DNA of 64,000 nt from Halorussus limi (GTDB lineage: Archaea > Halobacteriota > Halobacteria > Halobacteriales > Haladaptataceae). Both the position numbers and the translations under genes were made by a program. The stretch is from assembly GCF_023238205.1 (NCBI RefSeq), contig NZ_CP096659.1, positions 2,807,626 through 2,871,625 of the forward strand, in the 5' to 3' direction. This document shows positions 57,329 through 64,000 of this stretch, in pieces; the stretch's first letter is position 1, and every line of letters begins with the position of its first letter. A model generated the notes under the pieces. It did not search any database. It saw only the letters and a program-made list of their open reading frames with translations, and was not told where the DNA came from.

Positions 57329-58018
57329 ATGGATAAGGCCGCGCTGGAGCGCCGTCTCTCTCGGGTCGAAGGGTTCGCGGACCCGCGACTCGACTTGGAG
57401 CAGTATCCGACGCCGGCGGACCTCGCGGCCCACCTCGTCCACCTCGCGAGCGTGCATGGCGACCTCGCGGGCGAGACGGTCGTTGACCTCGGCACCGGAA
57501 CCGGAATGCTCGCACTCGGGGCGGCCTGCCGGGGTCCCGCGCGCGTCCTCGCGCTCGACCGCGACCCCGCGGCGCTCGCGCAGGCCCGCGAGAACGAGCG
57601 CCGGGTCGTGGACCCGGGCGCGTCCGCGACCGGGGCGGCCTCCGCGACGCCGGTCGAGTGGCTACTCGCCGACGCGACCCGCGCACCGCTCTGTCCGTCG
57701 GACGCGCCGCTCCGCCCGTCCGACGCGCCCGCCGACCGGTCGAACGTCACGGTCCTGATGAACCCGCCGTTCGGCGCGCAGGCGGGCAACGAACACGCAG
57801 ACCGCGCGTTTCTGGCGACCGCGAGTCGGATTTCGGGGACCTCCTACTCGATTCACAACGCCGGGAGCGAGTCGTTCGTGGAGGCGTTCGCCGCCGACGA
57901 GGGCGGCGAGGTGACGCACGCCTTCCGGGCCGAGTTGACGCTCTCCCGGCAGTTCGGCCACCAGACCAGCGAGACCGAAGCAATCGACGCCGAGGTCTTC
58001 CGGATTCGGTGGGAGTAG
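57329..58018 (+). CDS. METTL5-type N6-adenine rRNA methyltransferase
   Basis: 229 residues. QYPTPADLAAHLVHLASVHG starts the domain (METTL5-like lead), then the SAM-binding motif VVDLGTGTGMLALGAACRG and the catalytic NPPFG in VTVLMNPPFGAQAGNEHADR. The order (motif I before NPPF) and NPPF itself indicate an amino-methyltransferase of the adenine N6 type, with archaeal METTL5 relatives modifying small-subunit rRNA. The segment CPSDAPLRPSDAPADRS (~127-143) is a short insertion with a repeat. Its start at ATG 57329 follows the upstream gene by 46 bases. Confidence 0.85.
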   Translation: MDKAALERRLSRVEGFADPRLDLEQYPTPADLAAHLVHLASVHGDLAGETVVDLGTGTGMLALGAACRGPARVLALDRDPAALAQARENERRVVDPGASATGAASATPVEWLLADATRAPLCPSDAPLRPSDAPADRSNVTVLMNPPFGAQAGNEHADRAFLATASRISGTSYSIHNAGSESFVEAFAADEGGEVTHAFRAELTLSRQFGHQTSETEAIDAEVFRIRWE

Positions 58019-58054
58019 CGCAAGGTTTTCGTCGCAGGATTCGTGTCGGCAAAC

Positions 58055-58201
58055 ATGAGCGAACACCTCGAAACCCGAGTCCGACTCATCGGTGCCGGCG
58101 TACAGACGTCGCTGTTCGGTCTCGCCATCGTGGAGTACGACTCCGTCGGATTCGCGCTCGTCCTCCTCGGCACACTGGTCACTCTCGGCGGTCTCATCTG
58201 A
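58055..58201 (+). CDS. 48-residue membrane peptide
   Basis: MSEHLETRVRLIGAGVQTSL, then FGLAIVEYDSVGFALVLLGT and LVTLGGLI. Two short hydrophobic segments with a polar turn (VEYDSVG). It lies 36 bases after the METTL5-type gene and 15 bases before the end of the convergent rhomboid gene. Codon use is typical. Function unknown. Confidence 0.55.
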   Translation: MSEHLETRVRLIGAGVQTSLFGLAIVEYDSVGFALVLLGTLVTLGGLI

Positions 58202-58216
58202 CGGACGGGAGCGCCC

Positions 58217-59863
58217 TCACCGGTACGTCTCGCGGGCCGCGACCTGCACGCGAGTTCCGTCGAGCGAGGCGAACAGCTTTCGACCCTCGCGGGTGAACCG
58301 GATGCCGGCGAGAGTCACGTTCCCGCCGGGGTCGGGGATCGGCGCGTCGGCGACCGTCGAGTTGTTCCGCGTGACGAGGAGGCGGAACTCCCCGTCGGCC
58401 GGTCGGACGACGACCGAGTGATTCGCGAGCGTCGGCCCGGCGACGGCGGGTTGCGAGGCGAAGACGTGGGTCCACTCGTCGTCGTCCGGGCCACGAAGCC
58501 AGACCTGATACGCCGTCCCGCCGTTGACCGCCGACCAGCCCCGGCGCTGAACCCGGACGTCCTCTGCCCACCCGACGCCGCCGACCCGAACGCGCGTCCG
58601 GCCGTCGAAGGCGAGGCGTCCCTTCGAGACCGCCTGCGTCCATATCTCGCGGTCGTCGTTGACAACGATGACGCCGCTGGTGGTCACGTTGGTCGTCTCG
58701 CCGAACATCGACACGTCGATGGCCGAGACCTTCTGGTTCTGGACGTTCTCGGCGTAGGTCACGTCGTATCCGTGGACCTCTATCGCCGGGCCGCCGCCGG
58801 GGACGCTGGCGTCGCCGACCGTGGTGAGGTTGACCGGAATCGCGACGCCTACCATGACAGCAAGCGGGAGAAGGAGCGCGAGCAGGCCGACCTGCTGGCG
58901 GGACACGTCGCCGAACAGCGGTCTGCGGTCGGCCGTCGCGGCGACTGTCGTCAGCACTGCGAGCGTGACGACGAAGACGACGCCCCACCCGCGATAAAGG
59001 ACGTAGGTGCTCTCGCCGCGGTACCACCAGAGCGCCCAGAGGGTCATCGACATGCCGAGGACGACCGCGCCGGTCCAGAGTCGGAGCGCGCCGACTCGCT
59101 CGCGCCGCCGGTAGAGGACCGCCACACCGAGAAGGATGCCGAGCAGGAGACCGAGGACGTGGCCCTGCACCGCGATGCCGTACCACCACGGTTCGCCGAA
59201 CCTCCGCGACGCCGACCCGAATATCCGGGGGTCGAGCAGGGCCCGATAGGTGGTCCTGATGGCTCCCTGCGCCGACACCGCGACGACGGTCATTAGCGGG
59301 TAGCGAACCAGCGCGAACCCGACGAACGCGAACGCGACGCCCGAGAAGCCGATGATGGGACCCCACGCGAACACGCTGGTCGCCAGTCCGACCAGCGCGA
59401 CGCCCGCCGGGAAGAGGACGAACGCGCGAACCCACGGGTTGCTCGTCCGCGAGAAGAAGGGGTTCTCGCCGCGCTTCGACGGGAAGTGCCCGTAGAAGTA
59501 CTCCGCGAGCGGTGCGACCGCGAGCGTCGTGGTGAGGTTACCGACGAGGTGGCCCGGCCCGGTGTGCGAGAACGGTGCCAGAAGCCACCCGACGGGGTAG
59601 AGGTACGACCACGACGAGAACGGGAGGGTCACGGGGTTGCGCCAGTTGCCCGCGCCCTGCTGGACGAAGAGGTAGACCGCCAGCACGCCCATCACCGAGA
59701 CGAGAGTGCCCCACGGGACGCCGAGCAGGAACCGCGACCGGAGACGGCGACCCCATCGACCCGCGGGAGCGTCGAGCCGCCGGACCAGCGCGAGCGACAG
59801 CAGGACGACGACCGGAATCGCTACCTGCGCCGGTGCCGGCAACCACGGGGGCAACTGAACCAT
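58217..59863 (-). CDS. rhomboid-family intramembrane serine protease with large C-terminal domain
   Basis: 548 residues from MVQLPPWLPAPAQVAIPVVV. A minus-strand TATA (ATTTATA, centred at 59890) lies exactly 27 bases upstream, so this ATG and a leaderless transcript are supported over the ATG at 59881. The rhomboid core (~20-300) contains HTGPGHLVGNLTTTLAVAPL, the serine in GFSGVAFAFVGF (GxSG) and the catalytic His in VQGHVLGLLLG. The dyad is intact. Residues ~320-340 add another helix (QQVGLLALLLPLAVMVGVAI) and ~345-548 form an extracellular β-rich domain with Asn-glycosylation sites. Substrates are unknown. Confidence 0.85.
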   Translation of the reverse strand: MVQLPPWLPAPAQVAIPVVVLLSLALVRRLDAPAGRWGRRLRSRFLLGVPWGTLVSVMGVLAVYLFVQQGAGNWRNPVTLPFSSWSYLYPVGWLLAPFSHTGPGHLVGNLTTTLAVAPLAEYFYGHFPSKRGENPFFSRTSNPWVRAFVLFPAGVALVGLATSVFAWGPIIGFSGVAFAFVGFALVRYPLMTVVAVSAQGAIRTTYRALLDPRIFGSASRRFGEPWWYGIAVQGHVLGLLLGILLGVAVLYRRRERVGALRLWTGAVVLGMSMTLWALWWYRGESTYVLYRGWGVVFVVTLAVLTTVAATADRRPLFGDVSRQQVGLLALLLPLAVMVGVAIPVNLTTVGDASVPGGGPAIEVHGYDVTYAENVQNQKVSAIDVSMFGETTNVTTSGVIVVNDDREIWTQAVSKGRLAFDGRTRVRVGGVGWAEDVRVQRRGWSAVNGGTAYQVWLRGPDDDEWTHVFASQPAVAGPTLANHSVVVRPADGEFRLLVTRNNSTVADAPIPDPGGNVTLAGIRFTREGRKLFASLDGTRVQVAARETYR

Positions 59864-59886
59864 ACCGGTTAGTTTCTCCATCGCGG

Positions 59887-59892
59887 TATAAA
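59887..59892 (-). promoter_or_regulatory. TATA box of the rhomboid gene
   Basis: TATAAA on the plus strand (TTTATA on minus). It is 27 bases upstream of the ATG at 59863 and decides that start. Confidence 0.6.
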
Positions 59893-59992
59893 TGGGTGGC
59901 TGGATTCGGTCGAGGGCTCGCCGAGCGACGGCGGGTCGCCCTCGACGCGTCTTTCCGTAATGTTGAAACGCACAAAGCTAGAACTGACGGGT

Positions 59993-60277
59993 ATGGAACT
60001 ACGGGTTGCCGAGAAGGCCGACGACGAACTCTCTATCGAAATCGCCGGGGAGGACCACACGTTCATGAACGTGCTGAAGGGAACTCTCCTCGAACACGAG
60101 GGCGTCGCGGCCGCGACGTACGACATGAACCCCGAGCAGTCCGGCGGACAGACCGAACCCATCCTGACCATCAAGACCGAGGACGGCACCGACCCGCTCG
60201 ACGCGCTGGAAGACGCCACCGGCGACATCAAGGACAAGACCGCGGCGTTCCGCGACGCCTACGAGAGCGCAGTCTGA
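59993..60277 (+). CDS. rpo11: DNA-directed RNA polymerase subunit Rpo11 (L)
   Basis: 94 residues from [20 protein letters not shown]; the frame opens 11 codons earlier but the family starts here. [20 protein letters not shown] and [20 protein letters not shown] are diagnostic of Rpo11, which pairs with Rpo3 to start RNA polymerase assembly. It lies divergent from the rhomboid gene. Confidence 0.93.
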   Translation: MELRVAEKADDELSIEIAGEDHTFMNVLKGTLLEHEGVAAATYDMNPEQSGGQTEPILTIKTEDGTDPLDALEDATGDIKDKTAAFRDAYESAV

Positions 60278-60524
60278 GGCCTCTTCTCGTCGCTTCGGGC
60301 GTCCCGTTTCTCACGAGCGACTCCGAACGCCGAGCGTCGCCCGACTCTGAACCGCCGTTCGCGCCGTTCACTCCGTTCATCGCCACCGCCGAGCGTCGGC
60401 GTCGGAGAGCGACCGTCAGACGCCGCCAGAACCCGAATAAGCCCGACTTAATCGTCGTAACACGGCACGGAAGCCCCAAACGGTCGGGGCCGTTTATTGA
60501 CGCACTCGGAAAACCTTCGGTCGC

Positions 60525-61277
60525 ATGAGAACGCGCGCAGTAGTCGTAGCGACACTCGTACTGCTCGCCGGAGCGTCCTCCGCGCTCGCGGCGTCACCGA
60601 ACGCACACGACGCTACCGCCGCGCCGGCCGACACCGGCGTCGCGGCCCAAGACCAGACGAACAACCAGACCTACCAGTACCAGAATCTCACGATTCAGAA
60701 TCTCACGATGACGAACGTCACGGTTCAGCAGGCGGTGCTGAACCAGACGCAACTCGACCGCGGGGTCAACGGTACCCAGTCGCTGGGCACCGCGACCGCG
60801 TCGAACCTGACCGTGGTGAACGCTTCGTTCGAGAACGTGACGCTGCTGAACGTCACGATTCGGAACCAGACCGTCGCCCAGCAGTTGTTCGGCGGCGAGA
60901 CGCCGCCCGAGGGCGAGAACGCGACGATTCAGAACGCCTCGCTCTCGGAGACCAGCATCGAATCGCTGTTCGTCGAGACGGGGAGTCTCGGCAGCGCGGA
61001 AGTCAACAACATCCGCACGTCCTTCTCGCCCGGCGGCGTGGGTGAGGGCAACCCCATCGAGGGCACGCCGACCGTCGAAGTCGAGAACATGACCGTCGGG
61101 TCCGCAATCCTCGACACCGTCGAGGCCGACCGCGTCAGCATCGAGAACGCCTCGGCCGGTATCGGTCTCATCGGCGGCGGTCTCGGTGGCATGAGCGGCG
61201 AGACGACCGCCGACGGCGCCGCGACCGGAAACGAGACCGGAAACGGGACCGCCGCGCTCGCGGCCCCCGACCTCTGA
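60525..61277 (+). CDS. secreted, sequon-dense haloarchaeal protein
   Basis: 250 residues. A Sec-type signal peptide (RTRAVVVATLVLLAGASSALA) is followed by an Asn/Thr/Gln-rich region with 17 N-glycosylation sequons (N-x-S/T), more than most haloarchaeal surface proteins. The central part (YQYQNLTIQNLTMTNVTVQQ and similar) alternates hydrophobic and polar residues in a β-helix-like pattern. The C-terminal end is Gly/Thr/Asn-rich. A TTTATTG TATA element about 28 bases upstream makes it leaderless. It may be heavily glycosylated and surface-attached. Function unknown. Confidence 0.7.
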   Translation: MRTRAVVVATLVLLAGASSALAASPNAHDATAAPADTGVAAQDQTNNQTYQYQNLTIQNLTMTNVTVQQAVLNQTQLDRGVNGTQSLGTATASNLTVVNASFENVTLLNVTIRNQTVAQQLFGGETPPEGENATIQNASLSETSIESLFVETGSLGSAEVNNIRTSFSPGGVGEGNPIEGTPTVEVENMTVGSAILDTVEADRVSIENASAGIGLIGGGLGGMSGETTADGAATGNETGNGTAALAAPDL

Positions 61278-61339
61278 CGCGCCGGTAACGCGTCGATTCG
61301 ACTCCCGCTTTTTCTGCCCGCAGACGAGAAGTAGGGACC

Positions 61340-62155
61340 TCAGAGCCGAACCGGTACGTCGCGCTCGGCCAGATACTCCTTGACGTCCCGAATCGAGTAC
61401 TCGCCGAAGTGGAAGATGGAGGCCGCGAGTCCGGCGTCCGCGCCCGCCTCGGTGAACACCTCGTGCATGTCCTCCGGACCGCCACACCCCGAGGAGGCGA
61501 TGACCGGCGTGTCCACGGCGTCGCAGACCGCCTTCGTCAGCGGGATATCGTAGCCGTCCTTCGTGCCGTCGGCGTCGATGGAGTTGACGAACAACTCGCC
61601 GGCGCCGCGCTCCTCGGCCTCCGCGGCCCACTCGACCACGTCGAGGCCGGTTCCCTCGCGGCCGCCCTTGACGGTACACTCGAACCAGCAGGACTCGCCG
61701 TCCACCTCGACGTAGTGTTCGCCCTGCTCGTCGTAGCGGCGCTCGGCGTCCACCGAGATGACGATGCACTGGCTTCCGAAGGCGTCCGCGCCCTCGGTGA
61801 TGAGGTCGGGGTTCGCTATCGCGCCCGAGTTGATGGAGACCTTGTCGGCCCCCGCCCGGAGCGTCTCCTTGATGTCCTCCTTGGTTCGGATGCCCCCGCC
61901 CACGGTCAGCGGGATGAATATCTCGTCGGCCACGTCCTCGACGACGCCGAGCATCGTCTCGCGGCCGTCGGCGCTCGCGGTGATGTCGAGGAAGACGAAC
62001 TCGTCGGCCCCCGCCTCGTTGTACCGGCGGGCCATCTCGACCGGGTCGCCGGTGTATTCGAGGTTCTCGAAGTTGACGCCGGTGTAGACCGCCGGGTTCC
62101 CGTCCTCGTCCAAGTCCACGTCGATGCACGGGACGATGCGCTTGGTGAGAGTCAT
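61340..62155 (-). CDS. hisF: imidazole glycerol phosphate synthase cyclase subunit HisF
   Basis: 271 residues from [20 protein letters not shown]. The HisF barrel is complete: PCIDVD (catalytic Asp), [42 protein letters not shown] and [12 protein letters not shown] (second catalytic Asp and GTKDGYD loop), and [20 protein letters not shown]. It makes imidazole-glycerol phosphate and AICAR with HisH in histidine synthesis. HisH and the other his genes are not in this window. It is divergent from the EthD-like gene. Confidence 0.93.
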   Translation of the reverse strand: MTLTKRIVPCIDVDLDEDGNPAVYTGVNFENLEYTGDPVEMARRYNEAGADEFVFLDITASADGRETMLGVVEDVADEIFIPLTVGGGIRTKEDIKETLRAGADKVSINSGAIANPDLITEGADAFGSQCIVISVDAERRYDEQGEHYVEVDGESCWFECTVKGGREGTGLDVVEWAAEAEERGAGELFVNSIDADGTKDGYDIPLTKAVCDAVDTPVIASSGCGGPEDMHEVFTEAGADAGLAASIFHFGEYSIRDVKEYLAERDVPVRL

Positions 62156-62353
62156 TTCGTTACTCGTGAGTTTGCACGAGGCGGGTTTCACGGTTTCGAC
62201 TCCGACAGGTGTTCGGAACCGGGAGTCGGCCCGAATCGGAGGGTCGTCCGAATCGGGACTGCGAAACGGGGTCGCGGTCACGCGGCCTCCGAACCGCCGA
62301 GTCCGACCACCGACATCCCAACTTTCACGACCGTAGCTCCCGAATAACGCAAT

Positions 62354-62680
62354 ATGTCCTGCAAGATGGTGATTCTCGCGGTCCGGGACGACGACACCAG
62401 TCACGACGAGTGCGTCGAGTACATGCACGACGAACACGCGCCGCTGGTCAACGACCTGCCGAACCTCCAGCGGTACACGTCCTCGGTCCCGCTCGACCCC
62501 GAGAAGGCGGGCTACGACTACGTGGCCCAACTCTGGTTCGAGGACCCCGCGGCGATGAACGAGTCCTTCGAGTCCGAGACCGGCGCGGAGGTCCAGGAGG
62601 ACGCGGCGTCGTTCCTCGACATGGACGCGACAGAGATGATTCCGGTCGCCGACGAGACGACCCACTACGAGGCGGAGTGA
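62354..62680 (+). CDS. EthD-domain protein
   Basis: 108 residues. The EthD/dimeric α+β-barrel pattern is visible in MSCKMVILAVRDDDTSHDEC, EYMHDEHAPLVNDLPNLQRY, PEKAGYDYVAQLWFEDPAAM and a final FLDMDATEMIPVADETTHYE. The His pair (MHDEHAPLV) is typical of EthD. Such proteins catalyse or assist oxidative breakdown steps and are often enzymes with unknown substrates. Single gene. Confidence 0.8.
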   Translation: MSCKMVILAVRDDDTSHDECVEYMHDEHAPLVNDLPNLQRYTSSVPLDPEKAGYDYVAQLWFEDPAAMNESFESETGAEVQEDAASFLDMDATEMIPVADETTHYEAE

Positions 62681-62693
62681 CCGTCGCTGGGGT

Positions 62694-64000
62694 TCAGTCC
62701 AGTTCGTACACTCGCGCTTCGTACGGTCGCAGTTCGAAGGAACGCGGCCCCTCTGCGTCGACCGCGTAGTTGTGGAGGACGCACTGTGAATCCTCGTACT
62801 CGACGCTCTCCGGGAGCGAGAACGTCGGTGTCCCCTCGCCGAAGTTCAGGACCGCCAGCAGTCGGTCGTCGCCGAGCGTCCGGAGGTAGGCGTAGATGTC
62901 CGGGTCGTCCGGCAGGAGGAGTTCGTAGTCGCCGTAGATGGCCGCCGGCGTCGATTTCCGGAACCGAATCAGCTCCCGGTAGTACTCCCAGACGGAGTCC
63001 TCGCGGGCCGTCGCGTCGGCGACGTTGACCGCCTCGTAGTTCGGGTTCACGGGAATCCACGGCTCCCCCTCGGTGAAGTCCGCGTTCTCCCCGTCGGACC
63101 ACTGCATCGGCGTCCGGGCGTTGTCCCGGCTTCGGTAGCTTACGACCTCCAGAATCTCGTCCATCGGCCAGCCCGCGCGCTTCTTTCGCTCGACGAAGTT
63201 CCGGGCGCTCACGTCTTGGACCTGCGACTCGCGCTCGAACGGGAAGTTCGTCATGCCGATTTCGTCGCCCTGATAGACGTAGGGCGTCCCCCGGAGCGTG
63301 AACAGCAGCGTCGCCAGCATCTTGGCCGACTCGATGCGGTAGAGGCCGTCGTCGCCGAACCGCGAGACGATGCGGGGCCAGTCGTGGTTGCCCAGATAGA
63401 CGCTGTTCCACCCCTCGCCCCGGAGTCCGTTCTGCCACTTCGTCAGCACGCGCTTGAACTCCGCGAGGTCCAACTCGCCGACGCTCCACCGGTCGCCGCT
63501 CTCGCCGTAGTCGAGGCTGACGTGCTCGAAGTGAAAGACCATGTTCAGGCCGTCGCCGTCGGGACCGAGGTACTGCTGGGCCTCCTCGACCGTCGCGCCG
63601 GGCATCTCGCCGACCGTCATCACGTCTCGGCCGTCGAGCACCTCGTCGTACATCTCGGAGATGTACTCGTGGGCGCGCGGCCCGGTCATGAAGTGTTCCG
63701 CGCCGGTCCACCCGGAGTCGGGGTCGCCGTCGGGCAGGCCGTCGGCCTTCGAGACGAGGTCGATGACGTCCATGCGGAAGCCGTCGATGCCCTTATCGAG
63801 CCACCAGCGCATCATCTCGTAGACGCGCTCGCGGACCTCGGGGTTCTCCCAGTTGAGGTCGGGTTGCTTCTCGTCGAACAGGTGGAGGTAGTACTGCTCG
63901 GTCTGCTCGTCGTAGGTCCACGCCGACCCGCCGAACGCCGACTCCCAGTTGTTCGGCGGAGCGCCTCTCCCGCCCGGCCCGTCGCCTCGGCCGTCGCGCC
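62694..64000 (-). CDS. GH13 α-glucosidase (oligo-1,6-glucosidase/TreC-like), N-terminus outside window
   Basis: The gene is open through the right window edge; the visible part is ~435 codons. GH13 conserved regions: GFRMDVIDLVSKADGLPDGD (nucleophile Asp), MTVGEMPGATVEEAQQYLGP (acid/base Glu) and VYLGNHDWPRIVSRFGDDGL (NHD, stabilising Asp), followed by a C-terminal β-domain starting near VLNFGEGTPTFSLPESVEYE. The PPNNWESAFGG upstream is typical of α-glucosidases. A Gly/Arg-rich insert (DGRGDGPGGRGAPP) precedes it. It would act on maltose- or isomaltose-type sugars in the cytoplasm. The start and exact length are not visible. Confidence 0.9.
   Translation of the reverse strand, partial: RDGRGDGPGGRGAPPNNWESAFGGSAWTYDEQTEQYYLHLFDEKQPDLNWENPEVRERVYEMMRWWLDKGIDGFRMDVIDLVSKADGLPDGDPDSGWTGAEHFMTGPRAHEYISEMYDEVLDGRDVMTVGEMPGATVEEAQQYLGPDGDGLNMVFHFEHVSLDYGESGDRWSVGELDLAEFKRVLTKWQNGLRGEGWNSVYLGNHDWPRIVSRFGDDGLYRIESAKMLATLLFTLRGTPYVYQGDEIGMTNFPFERESQVQDVSARNFVERKKRAGWPMDEILEVVSYRSRDNARTPMQWSDGENADFTEGEPWIPVNPNYEAVNVADATAREDSVWEYYRELIRFRKSTPAAIYGDYELLLPDDPDIYAYLRTLGDDRLLAVLNFGEGTPTFSLPESVEYEDSQCVLHNYAVDAEGPRSFELRPYEARVYELD

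Overview
The window reads as a haloarchaeal chromosome (class Halobacteria, possibly Halorussus or a relative; the genus is a guess). DNA is GC-rich with strong G/C third codon positions. Proteins are very acidic, many exported ones carry twin-arginine lipoprotein signals, and archaeal markers are present (Rpo11, eIF1/SUI1, Dph2, archaeal pilin, FdnG-type formate dehydrogenase). Many genes have an archaeal TATA-like box about 27 bases upstream of the start codon, pointing to leaderless transcripts; this fixed several start sites.

Region by region. 1-2640 is the right end of an integrative element (HTH-HNH protein, small HTH protein, tyrosine integrase, ribbon-helix-helix protein). It has cut an Old Yellow Enzyme gene near its 5' end. 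3.7-17.9 kb is housekeeping and lipid-related: a GNAT acetyltransferase, TatA, a MaoC hotdog protein, a regulator, a thiolase-like/DUF35 pair, eIF1, asparaginase, a histidine kinase, an acyl-CoA synthetase, a lipoprotein and two related small membrane proteins. 18.3-25.8 kb is an iron block: a reversibly-glycosylated-polypeptide-type glycosyltransferase and an Fbp-type ferric ABC transporter operon, each preceded by the palindrome TTAGG-N4-CCTAA, with a GT-C membrane protein translationally coupled to the ATPase. 25.9-30.8 kb holds a Nudix hydrolase, a VOC dioxygenase, a dolichyl-phosphate-type glycosyltransferase and small haloarchaeal proteins.

30.9-42.0 kb is the respiratory block: a Dyp-like Tat lipoprotein, three tiny membrane proteins, a TorD-like chaperone, a 735-residue HdrA-MvhD-like iron-sulfur fusion whose flavin site looks lost, and, divergently, a Tat-exported formate dehydrogenase catalytic subunit with its 4x[4Fe-4S] subunit, a membrane protein and cytochrome b. 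This is the best candidate for an undescribed system: a quinone-linked formate dehydrogenase paired with a cytoplasmic electron-transfer module usually associated with methanogens.

42.1-46.4 kb has a pilin, a second integrase plus RHH-winged-helix pair, and an AT-rich island. 46.4-64 kb is mostly core genes: a HisG-like protein, a histidine kinase, a large coiled-coil protein, a YsnF/PRC-type repeat protein, YlbF, Dph2, GrpB, a METTL5-type methyltransferase, rhomboid, Rpo11, a sequon-rich exported protein, HisF, an EthD-like protein and a GH13 glucosidase that runs off the right edge.
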